10,474 bases of DNA from an uncultured Thermoleophilia bacterium. Lineage in GTDB: Bacteria > Actinomycetota > Thermoleophilia > Gaiellales > F1-60-MAGs149. How positions within the stretch are numbered: position 1 is the first letter of the stretch; the number at the start of each line of letters is the position of its first letter. The notes beneath the pieces are model-generated. The model was not told the DNA's origin. It ran no database searches and saw only the letters and a program-made list of their open reading frames with translations. The position numbers and the translations under genes are program-made. This document shows, one piece after another, positions 1-6,744 of this stretch. The stretch lies in assembly GCA_902806305.1 (NCBI GenBank), contig CADCWC010000081.1:1-10474 (forward strand), written 5' to 3'.

Positions 1-23
1 CGCCCGCCCCGCGCGGCGCGCCG

Positions 24-950
24 CTACTTCGGCATCGGCAGCTGCATCAGCGGCATCGCGCCGCCCGACACCTGCGGCATCTTGCCGTCCCACCGCTTGG
101 CCATCTCGTACTGCACGAGGTTGGGCGTCAGGCTCTGCGCGAGCAGCTGGTTCGCCCGCGCCTGCGCCTCGGCCTCCGCGGTGATCGCCTTGGCGCGGCC
201 CGCCGCCTTGATCGAGTCGCCGCGCGCCTGGAACTCGTTCTTCTGCAGCTCGTTCTGCGCGGTGAGCGCCTGCTGCTGCATCACGTTCTTGGTGTTGATC
301 GCCTCGATCACGGTCTGCGGCGGGCGCAGCTCGTTGATCGTGAACTGCTTCACCTCGATCCCGTAGGGCGAGAGCCGCTTCTCGAGCAGCAGCCGCGCGG
401 TGTTCGTCGCCTCGGCCTTGCGCGGCCCGATGATGTCGGCGATCGGCAGCGCGCCCACCACCTCCTGCAGCGCCTGGCGCACCGCCTGCTTCACGTAGCC
501 GTGCTGGATCGCGTCGATGTCGGTGCGGAAGGTCTCGTAGAGCCGCGGGACGCGCGCCGGCTCGAGCTCGAACGACATCGACACGTCCATCGAGATCGGC
601 TGCCCCTCGACCGAGTTCACGTTGATCTCGTCGTTCCCCCGCGCGCCGCCCCCCGCCCCGCGCCTGAGCTCCAGCGTCTGCATGAACGTGGGGTACTCGA
701 CGATCGCGCTGAGGAGCGGGTTCCGCAGCTGGAGCCCCGGGCCGAGCGGCTTGGGGTCGACCCCGCCGCCGGTGCGGTGGATCAGGATCCCCACGTGCCC
801 GGGGTTGATGTAGGTGACGGTGCTCGGCAGGAACATCAGGACGATCGCGACGCCCGCGACCACCGCGAGCACCCGCTTCATGGTCTGCGCCCCCGGGGCG
901 CGCACCGCGCTGCCCACCGTGCCGAACCGACCGCTAATCGAGCTGGCCAT
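24..950 (-). CDS. SPFH/band 7 (prohibitin-like) membrane-anchored protein
   Basis: This 308-residue protein has one hydrophobic N-terminal segment (about residues 26-43, preceded by MKR). An SPFH/band 7 domain follows at about 46-215; hallmarks include the INPGHVGILIHR stretch and the KQFTINELRPPQTV stretch. An Ala/Glu/Gln-rich helix at about 216-275 (QNELQKNEFQARGD, KAITAEAEAQARAN) is typical of the coiled coil by which prohibitins and stomatins oligomerise. Family members form large membrane rings or microdomains and often modulate membrane proteases or quality control; the specific role here is unknown. Two starts are possible. The ATG at 950 has a good AGGAG seven bases upstream but adds 23 residues before the membrane anchor and overlaps the upstream gene by 17 bp. 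The ATG at 881 begins exactly at MKRVLAVVAG, a cleaner signal anchor, but lacks a clear ribosome site. I chose 950 because of the ribosome site. The stop is TAG. The family call is firm; the start is not. Confidence 0.9.
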   Translation of the reverse strand: MASSISGRFGTVGSAVRAPGAQTMKRVLAVVAGVAIVLMFLPSTVTYINPGHVGILIHRTGGGVDPKPLGPGLQLRNPLLSAIVEYPTFMQTLELRRGAGGGARGNDEINVNSVEGQPISMDVSMSFELEPARVPRLYETFRTDIDAIQHGYVKQAVRQALQEVVGALPIADIIGPRKAEATNTARLLLEKRLSPYGIEVKQFTINELRPPQTVIEAINTKNVMQQQALTAQNELQKNEFQARGDSIKAAGRAKAITAEAEAQARANQLLAQSLTPNLVQYEMAKRWDGKMPQVSGGAMPLMQLPMPK

Positions 951-1197
951 TCATCGTCTCCTGGAAGCACACCGGACACACGCGGGAGCCGTCGGACAGC
1001 GGCACCATCGCCTTCGCGTCCTGCGCGCCGTGAATCGGGCAGGTGAGCTCCGCGGCGCCCAGGAGGCGCCGGCGGTGCTGAAGCCGGCGCGCCACCCGCC
1101 CGAGCGGGGTGACGTGCCACAGCCCCCATAGCACAAGGGCGCCCGCCGTCGCGAGCAGTGCGACGAACAAGACGCCTTCGATGATGATGGGAAGCAT
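934..1197 (-). CDS. Small membrane protein with zinc-ribbon-like CxxH/CxxC tail
   Basis: This small gene encodes 87 residues. A hydrophobic helix spans about residues 3-27. A basic juxtamembrane stretch follows (RVARRLQHRRR, about 34-44). The polar tail carries C53-x2-H56 and C74-x2-C77 (CPIH ... CPVC), spaced like a zinc ribbon. I expect an inner-membrane protein with a cytoplasmic metal-binding knuckle, because the positive charges follow the helix. I recognise no named family. The ATG at 1197 places the helix right at the N-terminus. A GTG at 1269 would add 24 residues rich in Gly, Arg and Pro and looks less likely; neither start has a strong ribosome site. The stop (TAG at 934-936) lies inside the start region of the SPFH gene, so the two genes probably form one transcript and may act together. 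Third-position GC and the intact motif favour a real gene. Confidence 0.7.
   Translation of the reverse strand: MLPIIIEGVLFVALLATAGALVLWGLWHVTPLGRVARRLQHRRRLLGAAELTCPIHGAQDAKAMVPLSDGSRVCPVCFQETMNGQLD
951..962 (-). promoter_or_regulatory. Ribosome binding site for the SPFH gene (start at 950)
   Basis: Read on the minus strand, AGGAG (plus-strand 958-962) lies seven bases before the ATG at 950. This is the best Shine-Dalgarno match for this gene and the reason to prefer 950 over 881. It lies within the final codons of the upstream small membrane-protein gene, so translation of the two may be coupled. Because those bases also encode the tail of that protein, the match could be coincidental. Confidence 0.5.
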
Positions 1198-1295
1198 TGC
1201 GATTGATCCGACGATGGACGTGACCCGAAAGTTTCGAAGGTCCGCCCGGCCCGGCCCCGGCGCAACCACCGGTCGCCCCCGCCGACGCGGCGCGG

Positions 1296-1301
1296 ATTGT
1301 A
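1296..1301 (-). promoter_or_regulatory. Possible -10 element for the leftward gene pair
   Basis: On the minus strand this reads TACAAT, five of six matches to the sigma-70 -10 consensus TATAAT. It lies about 100 bases upstream of the ATG at 1197, in the AT-richest part of the left half of the window. No good -35 hexamer is present at the expected 16-18 base spacing, so this is a weak candidate only. Confidence 0.25.
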
Positions 1302-1441
1302 ACGGGCTGCGGCCTCAGCCGGTCGCAGATGTTGTTGATTAGCAAAACCGAATGTAGTGTCTGAACCCTGGCTGCTCACCTCGCGGTCGACGTCGTTGCG
1401 GGTTTGTCTGTCGTGTCGTAACTGGCCGCCGTCGCGGGCCG

Positions 1442-1446
1442 GGAGG
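1442..1446 (+). promoter_or_regulatory. Ribosome binding site of the oxidase gene
   Basis: GGAGG lies four bases before the ATG at 1451. It is a near-perfect anti-16S match, a little close to the start, and it fixes that start. The start also yields a complete signal peptide. Confidence 0.7.
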
Positions 1447-1450
1447 TCGT

Positions 1451-4400
1451 ATGAATCGTCGTTCGTTCGTCGCTGTACCCCTCGCCGCCCTCGCGGTCGC
1501 TGCCGTCTCTTCGTGCGGCGACCCCGTCCTCCCCACCTCCCCCCGCGTCGCCCCGCCGACGCAGCCGCACGCCGACGTCGCCCCCGGCGGCCGCACCGGC
1601 ACCTGGTCGCCGCTGATCAACTGGCCGCACGTGCCGGCCCACATGATCGGCCTGCCCGACGGCAAGGTCATCACCTGGACGAGCGGCGACGCCGACCACT
1701 CCCACCACACGGACAACGTCCACGTGTGGGACCCGGCGAACCCGGGCGCCTTCAAGCACGTCCCGAACAACACGGCCGACGTCTTCTGCGCCGGCCACTC
1801 GTTCCTGCCGAACGGCGACCTCATGGTCGCGGGCGGGCACGTGACCGTCGACGTCGGGGTGAGCGACGCGAACATCTTCAACTGGCAGAGCGGTACCTGG
1901 GGGCGCGCGACCACGATGAACGGTGCGCACTGGTACCCGAGCAACGTGACGCTCGCGAGCGGCGAGATCGCCACCGTCGGCGGGTACGACGAGACCGGGG
2001 CGCACAACCTGATCCCGGAGGTCTGGACCGGCTCCGGGTGGCGGGCGCTGACGAGCGCCCCGCTTCCGACCGGCACGAGCGACGTCGCGTGGTACCCGTG
2101 GGTCCATCTCGCGCCCGACGGTCGCGTGTTCAAGTCGGGGCCGGATCGGGTCTCGCACTTCCTGAGCACCGGCGGCACCGGCAGCTGGACGAGTCACCAC
2201 CAGAGCAACTCCGGCGACCGCGAGCAAGGGTCGTCCGTGATGTACCTCCCGGGCAAGGTGCTCATCGTTGGCGGCGGCGGGGGCACCGACAACAGCCTGG
2301 TCGGCCCAACCGCCACGGCTGAGACGATCGACCTGAACACCGGCGCGGCCTGGGTGCCGACCGGGTCGATGGCGCGCGCCCGCCGTCAACTCAACGCCAC
2401 GCTGCTGGCGGACGGCAAGGTGCTCGTCACCGGGGGCTCGAGCGCGAAGGGGTGGAGCAACGTGGCAGGTGCCGAGTACACCGCCGAGCTGTGGGACCCC
2501 GCGACCGGGGCGTGGACGACGCTCGCCCCGATGTCCATCGACCGGCTGTATCACTCCACGGCCGTGCTCCTGCCGGACGCGCGGGTGCTGGTCGCGGGCG
2601 GCGAGGACAACTTCCTGGTCGGGAAGAAGCTCAACGCCGAGGTGTTCACCCCGCCGTACCTGCTGAATGCCGACGGGTCGCCCGCGACGCGACCGACCAT
2701 CACCGCGGCGCCGACGGGAAGCATCGGCTACGGCCAGACGTTCGCGATCCAGACGCCTGATGCGCAGAGCGTGTCGAAGGTCACGATCGTCCGGCTGAGC
2801 GCGGTCACGCACACGTTCAACCAGAACCAGCGGTTCGACACGCTGACGTTCACGAAGAGCGCGGGCGCCCTGAGCGCACAGGCCCCGGCGAGTGCGACGC
2901 TCGCACCCCCGGGCCACTACATGCTGTTCGTGCTCAACGCCGCGGGCGTTCCGTCGGAAGCCAAGGTGGTCCAGATCGGCGGCGCCGGCTCCACCACGTC
3001 GGAGCCGCTGCCTGCGGCGCCGTCGGGCTTGGCCGCGACGGCGACCAGCCACTCGACCGTGCAGCTCACCTGGGCCGATAACTCGGCCACCGAGAATGCC
3101 TTCCACGTGCAGCGCTGCCAGGGCACCGGCTGCACCAGCTACCAGGACATCGCCACGCTCGACGCGAACGTGACGAGTTATCTGAGCGTGGGGCTGGCAC
3201 CGAGCACCAGCTACTCGTTCCGCGTCCGCGCGTCGAACAGCGGCGGCTCGTCGTCCCACTCGACCGAGGCAACGGTCACGACGCTGGTTGCCCCGCCCCG
3301 CGCGGCGCCGGCGGTGTTGCGCAACTACGACTCGGGCAAGTGCATCGACGCCGGCGGCGCCCAGGGGGCCGGCGCGCCGGCCATCCTCGCCACGTGCACG
3401 TCCGCGAGCTCTCAGCTCTGGTCCGTGCCGCCGGCGAACGTGCTGGGCGAGGTCCGCGTGGGCGACGCGCTCTGCCTCACGGTGAACGGCCCGGGGAACA
3501 ACGGCGACGCGGTCGTCCTGCAGCCCTGCAGCGGCCAAGCGGCGCAGCAGTGGACCCTGACCGGCACGACCGCCGGGGAGCTCCGGGGGCTGAACGCCAA
3601 GTGCATCGGACCAGACGGCGCCTCGTCGGCGGACGGCACGCGGCTCATCGTGTGGGTGTGCGACAAGAGCCTGAACCAGCGGTGGACGGCGGGCGCGAGC
3701 AGCGAGCCCCCGCGTCCCGCACCCGTGCCCCTGACGAACAACGACTCCGGCAAGTGCATGAGCGTGCTGGGGGGCAGCACGGTCTCCGGGACGGCGACTG
3801 TGATCGCCACCTGCGCGGGATCGGCGAGCCAGCAGTGGTCCGTGCCCGCGGCCGGCACCGCCGGGGAGGTCCGCGTCTACGGCACGATGTGCCTCACGGT
3901 GAACGGGGGTGGGAACAACGGAGACGGCATCGTCGCCGCGACGTGCGCGGGGCAGACCGGCCAGCTGTGGACGCACACCAGCACGCAGAGCGGGGAGCTC
4001 AGGAGTCCGAATGGCAAGTGCATCGGCCCGGACGGCGCCGCCACAGCCGACGGCACGCGCCTGATCCTCTGGTTCTGCGACGGCGGGGCGAACCAGCGGT
4101 GGACGTCGGCCGCGGCGGTCCCCGACCAGCCGCCGGTGGCCGCGTTCACCCACGGCTGCAGCGCGCTGACGTGCAACTTCGACAGCGGCGGCTCGAGCGA
4201 CGACAAGGGAGTCACGAGCCGGAGTTGGGCATTCGGCGACGCCACCACCGCCGGGAACGTCGTCACCGCGACGAAGACGTACGGGGCCGCCGGCACGTAC
4301 AACGTGACGCTCACGGTGACCGACGCGAGCGGGCAGACGAACGCGCAGACGAAGGCGGTGACGGTGACCGCGCCCGGCATCGCGCTCGCCGCCCGGGGGT

Positions 4401-4612
4401 ACAAGGTGAAGGGCGCGCCGAAAGTGGATCTCACCTGGACCGGCGCCACGACGAGCGTGGACGTCTACCGCAACGGATCGAAAGTGGCGACCGTCGCGAA
4501 CACGGGCAGCTACACCGACAATGTCGCCGCCAAGGGAGGCGGAACGTTCAAGCACAAGGTGTGTGACGCGGGCACGACGAGGTGCTCCAACGAGACGAGC
4601 GTGACGTTCTGA
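1451..4612 (+). CDS. Secreted galactose/glyoxal-oxidase-like copper-radical oxidase with FN3, two ricin lectin and PKD domains
   Basis: This 1053-residue enzyme is predicted to be a lipoprotein: basic MNRR, a hydrophobic core, then lipobox VSSC with Cys22 followed by Gly. A kelch-type seven-bladed propeller (about 50-385) holds the copper-radical site. By motif alignment with fungal galactose oxidase, Cys113 (VFCAG) and Tyr162 (HWYPS) would form the thioether-linked radical cofactor. Tyr367-His368 (RLYHS) and His454 (VTHTFNQNQR) would bind copper. The WYPS context is closer to glyoxal oxidase than to galactose oxidase. A C-terminal E-set/DUF1929 domain covers about 395-510. Next come FN3 (about 521-611), ricin B lectin 1 (622-746, QxW at 655, 699, 743), ricin B lectin 2 (760-885, QxW at 794, 838, 882), PKD (894-973) and a terminal FN3/Ig-like domain (974-1053) with Cys1038/Cys1045. 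Family members oxidise primary alcohols or aldehydes to make hydrogen peroxide; the substrate here is unknown, but the lectins point to a glycan. The start is set by GGAGG at 1442. Confidence 0.9.
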   Translation: MNRRSFVAVPLAALAVAAVSSCGDPVLPTSPRVAPPTQPHADVAPGGRTGTWSPLINWPHVPAHMIGLPDGKVITWTSGDADHSHHTDNVHVWDPANPGAFKHVPNNTADVFCAGHSFLPNGDLMVAGGHVTVDVGVSDANIFNWQSGTWGRATTMNGAHWYPSNVTLASGEIATVGGYDETGAHNLIPEVWTGSGWRALTSAPLPTGTSDVAWYPWVHLAPDGRVFKSGPDRVSHFLSTGGTGSWTSHHQSNSGDREQGSSVMYLPGKVLIVGGGGGTDNSLVGPTATAETIDLNTGAAWVPTGSMARARRQLNATLLADGKVLVTGGSSAKGWSNVAGAEYTAELWDPATGAWTTLAPMSIDRLYHSTAVLLPDARVLVAGGEDNFLVGKKLNAEVFTPPYLLNADGSPATRPTITAAPTGSIGYGQTFAIQTPDAQSVSKVTIVRLSAVTHTFNQNQRFDTLTFTKSAGALSAQAPASATLAPPGHYMLFVLNAAGVPSEAKVVQIGGAGSTTSEPLPAAPSGLAATATSHSTVQLTWADNSATENAFHVQRCQGTGCTSYQDIATLDANVTSYLSVGLAPSTSYSFRVRASNSGGSSSHSTEATVTTLVAPPRAAPAVLRNYDSGKCIDAGGAQGAGAPAILATCTSASSQLWSVPPANVLGEVRVGDALCLTVNGPGNNGDAVVLQPCSGQAAQQWTLTGTTAGELRGLNAKCIGPDGASSADGTRLIVWVCDKSLNQRWTAGASSEPPRPAPVPLTNNDSGKCMSVLGGSTVSGTATVIATCAGSASQQWSVPAAGTAGEVRVYGTMCLTVNGGGNNGDGIVAATCAGQTGQLWTHTSTQSGELRSPNGKCIGPDGAATADGTRLILWFCDGGANQRWTSAAAVPDQPPVAAFTHGCSALTCNFDSGGSSDDKGVTSRSWAFGDATTAGNVVTATKTYGAAGTYNVTLTVTDASGQTNAQTKAVTVTAPGIALAARGYKVKGAPKVDLTWTGATTSVDVYRNGSKVATVANTGSYTDNVAAKGGGTFKHKVCDAGTTRCSNETSVTF
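3314..4105 (+). repeat. Tandem duplication of a ricin-type beta-trefoil domain
   Basis: Two in-frame units, about 3314-3688 and 3728-4105, encode consecutive ricin B lectin domains. They share blocks such as GEVRV, CLTVNG-x-GNNGD, KCIGPDGA, ADGTRLI and NQRWT in the same order, and many identical codons. Each has three QxW motifs, so both trefoils are complete. The high similarity within one protein suggests duplication inside this gene rather than two separate acquisitions. Confidence 0.8.
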
Positions 4613-4867
4613 GCTCGCCGCACGTCGACGGCGCAGCGAGGGTCGCGACGGCACACCGATGACGGCAGGGCACGCAGTGGCACAGTGGCGGGCGCTCGGT
4701 TGGGAGCGCCCGCCACTGTGCATGAGCGTCGGGTGCCCCGACGGCGGCGGCTCGGCGCGGCGACTCCCGACGCGTGGTCCACACACTCCCGACCATCTCA
4801 CCCAGCGCATGCACAGTCACCTCGTCCGGGCGCGCCGCGCCCGTCGCTGCTGTAGGAACGGCGGCTC
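4613..4867. other. Intergenic spacer between the oxidase gene and the glycan operon
   Basis: This 255-bp stretch holds the strong hairpin at 4680-4721 described separately. Between the hairpin and the GTG at 4868 there is an AGGAA (4854-4858) nine bases before the start, a plausible ribosome site for the first glycosyltransferase. I see no convincing promoter hexamers, although a promoter for the operon is expected here. No coding potential was seen. Confidence 0.5.
4680..4721 (+). terminator. Perfect 18-bp hairpin, probable transcription terminator of the oxidase gene
   Basis: The left arm at 4680-4697 (GCACAGTGGCGGGCGCTC) is fully complementary to the right arm at 4704-4721, with a six-base loop GGTTGG. 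It starts 67 bases after the TGA of the oxidase gene. No run of T follows, so it is not a classical intrinsic terminator. Long GC hairpins without a U tract are, however, common at gene ends in high-GC bacteria. It could also protect the 3' end of the mRNA or act on the opposite strand. Confidence 0.65.
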
Positions 4868-5815
4868 GTGAGCGCGGGCGGATCGAGCGCCGCCGTCAGG
4901 GTGGCCGTCGTGGTGCCCGCCTACAACGCCGAGCGCTTCGTCGCCCGCGCGATCGCGTGCGCGCTCGGCCAGACCCTAGGTGACGTTCACGTCGTGGTCG
5001 TCGACGACGGGTCGACCGACGGCACGGTCGCTGCGGCCCGGAGCGTGCGCGATCCGCGCGTCACCGTGGTGAGCACGCCCAACCAGGGCGCCGCGAGCGC
5101 TCGCAATGCGGGGGCCGCCGCGGCCCCAGCGGCGCCGTACGTCGCGTTCCTGGACTCCGACGACGAGTGGGATGCCGGGAAGCTCGAAGCGCAGGTCCGG
5201 TACCTCGACGCGCACCCCGACATGGTCGCGGTGGGGTGCCTCATGCGATACCTGTCGACGACGGGCCGACCGCTCGCGGGCGCCACGGGGCAGGAACTCG
5301 GCGACGCCGACCAGCGGGCGGTCGCGCGCGGCGAGCTGCTCCCGTTTCCGCTCTCCAGCATCGTCGTCCGCCGGTCTGCGTTCGACGCGGCAGCGGGGTT
5401 CGACCCGTGCTTCCGCCACGCAGGCGCCGAGGACCTCGACCTGATGGCGCGCCTCGCCAATCACGGGCTGCTCGCGTGCGTTCCCCAGGTCCTCGGCTCG
5501 TACCGCATCCACCCGTCGAGCGCGATGGCCCGGCATCGCGCGCGGATCAACGCCGAGGCTCGCTTCGTCCGGCAGCGGCTCGCGGCGCGAGCGGACGGAC
5601 GCGACCTGACGTGGGCCGACTTCGCCGGGGCGGACCGACGATCGCTCGGCGAGCAATGGCAGACGCACGTCGAGTCGCTGTACCGGGGCGCGGCGGTGTG
5701 GTACAGCGAGGGGCGCATCGTCCGCAGCCTCGCGCATCTCGCGCTCGCCGCCCTGATCGGCCCGCGGTACACGCTCACGCGGCTCTACCGCCAGCAGCTC
5801 GGCCGCGGACGGTGA
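4868..5815 (+). CDS. GT2-family glycosyltransferase (GT-A fold)
   Basis: This 315-residue enzyme has a classical GT2 N-terminus: VAVVVPAYNAERFV (about 12-25) and VVVVDDGSTDGT (42-53), which bind the sugar nucleotide. The DxD-type metal motif is at 96-99 (LDSDDEW). The AEDLDLMARL stretch (187-195) carries the acidic pair expected near the catalytic base, and SSIVVRRSAFDAAAGFD (163-179) matches the acceptor-side conserved block. It lacks membrane segments and probably acts at the cytoplasmic membrane face, adding one sugar to a lipid-linked or growing glycan; donor and acceptor cannot be read from sequence. The GTG start has AGGAA nine bases upstream. It is the first gene of a four-gene coupled operon, and its TGA overlaps the next GTG by four bases. 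The C-terminal 80 residues are basic and may contact membrane or partner. Confidence 0.9.
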   Translation: MSAGGSSAAVRVAVVVPAYNAERFVARAIACALGQTLGDVHVVVVDDGSTDGTVAAARSVRDPRVTVVSTPNQGAASARNAGAAAAPAAPYVAFLDSDDEWDAGKLEAQVRYLDAHPDMVAVGCLMRYLSTTGRPLAGATGQELGDADQRAVARGELLPFPLSSIVVRRSAFDAAAGFDPCFRHAGAEDLDLMARLANHGLLACVPQVLGSYRIHPSSAMARHRARINAEARFVRQRLAARADGRDLTWADFAGADRRSLGEQWQTHVESLYRGAAVWYSEGRIVRSLAHLALAALIGPRYTLTRLYRQQLGRGR

Positions 5816-6744
5816 ACGCGCTCGCGGTCGTCATCGTCAACTACAACACTCGGGGGTGCCTGCGCGCGTGCCTCAAGAGCGTGCTCGCCGAGCGGCCCGG
5901 CGAGGTCGTCGTCGCGGACAACGGCTCGACCGACGGGAGCGCCGAGATGGTGCGCCGTACCTTCCCGCGCGTGGTGCTGCGCGTCGACCCCTCGAACCCG
6001 GGGTACGGCACTGCGTGCAACCGCGCGATGACCCTGTGCTCCGCGCCGTACGTGCTCCTCCTCAACAGCGACACCGCGCTCCGACCCGGGGCGGTCGCCG
6101 CGCTCACGGCGTACCTCGACGCACACGCTCGCGCCGGCGTGGTGGGACCGCGCCTCGTCAATCCGGATGGCACGCTGCAGCCGTCGATCCGCCGGTTCCC
6201 GACGCCACTCTTCCCGGGCTTCAAGCACGCGCCGCCGCACGCGCTCGCCGACCGCCTGCCGATGGCGCGCACGCACCCGCTGAGCCCGTGGTCGCATGCC
6301 CAGCCGCGGCGGGTGCCGTGGGTGGTCGGCGCGGCCATCGCCGTGCGCCGCACGGCGTTCGAGGCGGTGGGCGGGTTCGACGAGTCGTTCTACATGTACT
6401 GGGAGGAGGCGGACCTGAGCTTCCGCATGCGCGCGGCCGCATGGGAGACCCATTTCGCGCCGGCGGCCGAGGTGGTGCACGCGGGCGGTGCGAGCACCAG
6501 GCAGTACCGCGCCGAAATGCACGCGCAGCTCTTCCTCAGCATGCTCCACTACCACGAGCGCCGCCTCACCGGGGCGCCCCTGGCCGTCGCCCGCCAGGTG
6601 GTGCGCCTGCACGCGGCCGCCCGCTACGTGCGCGACTCCGTCCGCCTGGGCCTCGCCCGCGACGACGATAGCCGGAAGGAGCTCGCCAGAGTCATCGCCG
6701 AGCGGCGACGGGTGCTGGCACGCACCGGATCGCGCGGCGCGTGA
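5812..6744 (+). CDS. GT2-family glycosyltransferase, rhamnosyltransferase (WbbL)-like
   Basis: This 310-residue protein starts at GTG 5812 inside the stop of the previous gene (GTGA overlap). The start gives the expected N-terminus, ALAVVIVNYNTRGCL. The sugar-nucleotide motif VVVADNGSTDGS is at about 32-43, and NPGYGTACNRA (62-72) is typical of the WbbL group. The metal motif is LNSDTAL (84-90). VPWVVGAAIAVRR (168-180) is followed by GGFDESFYMYWEEADLSFR (187-205), the hallmark of this subfamily. Relatives often transfer L-rhamnose from dTDP-rhamnose in O-antigen, capsule or cell-wall linker synthesis; rhamnose here is an inference and no rhamnose-biosynthesis genes lie in the window. The reading frame stays open upstream to about 5167, but that part has no homology-like motifs and lies antiparallel in meaning to the preceding gene, so it is excluded. 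The tail (about 280-310) is strongly charged. The stop overlaps the next gene by four bases. Confidence 0.9.
   Translation: MNALAVVIVNYNTRGCLRACLKSVLAERPGEVVVADNGSTDGSAEMVRRTFPRVVLRVDPSNPGYGTACNRAMTLCSAPYVLLLNSDTALRPGAVAALTAYLDAHARAGVVGPRLVNPDGTLQPSIRRFPTPLFPGFKHAPPHALADRLPMARTHPLSPWSHAQPRRVPWVVGAAIAVRRTAFEAVGGFDESFYMYWEEADLSFRMRAAAWETHFAPAAEVVHAGGASTRQYRAEMHAQLFLSMLHYHERRLTGAPLAVARQVVRLHAAARYVRDSVRLGLARDDDSRKELARVIAERRRVLARTGSRGA

Larger units (their letters stand above)
1198..1450. other. Divergent intergenic region between the SPFH pair and the oxidase gene
   Basis: These roughly 250 bases separate two divergently transcribed units and must hold both promoters. The stretch 1296-1375 is clearly less GC-rich than its surroundings and includes the gttgttgattagcaaaac tract. 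On the plus strand, TTGTTG (1332-1337) and TAGTGT (1355-1360) are 17 bases apart but each matches the consensus at only three of six positions, so I do not call a promoter from them. No coding potential or RNA gene is evident. Confidence 0.5.

Noticed and set aside
1332..1360. Plus-strand promoter TTGTTG-N17-TAGTGT before the oxidase gene
   Set aside because: Spacing is right but each hexamer matches the consensus at only three of six positions, too weak to call.
878..1379. Alternative minus-strand frames of 142-155 codons over the small membrane-protein gene
   Set aside because: Their translations are low-complexity Arg/Gly/Pro-rich, while the chosen frame has a membrane helix and a CxxH/CxxC motif.
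1376..4810. A 1144-codon open frame on the minus strand opposite the oxidase gene
   Set aside because: It is the antisense shadow of a high-GC gene: extremely Arg/Gly/Ala/Val/His-rich, with no recognisable motif, whereas the plus strand shows a complete multidomain enzyme with a signal peptide and ribosome site.
5167..5811. Upstream extension of the second glycosyltransferase frame
   Set aside because: The frame stays open but overlaps the first glycosyltransferase almost entirely and encodes Arg/Pro-rich sequence; recognisable GT2 sequence starts at GTG 5812.
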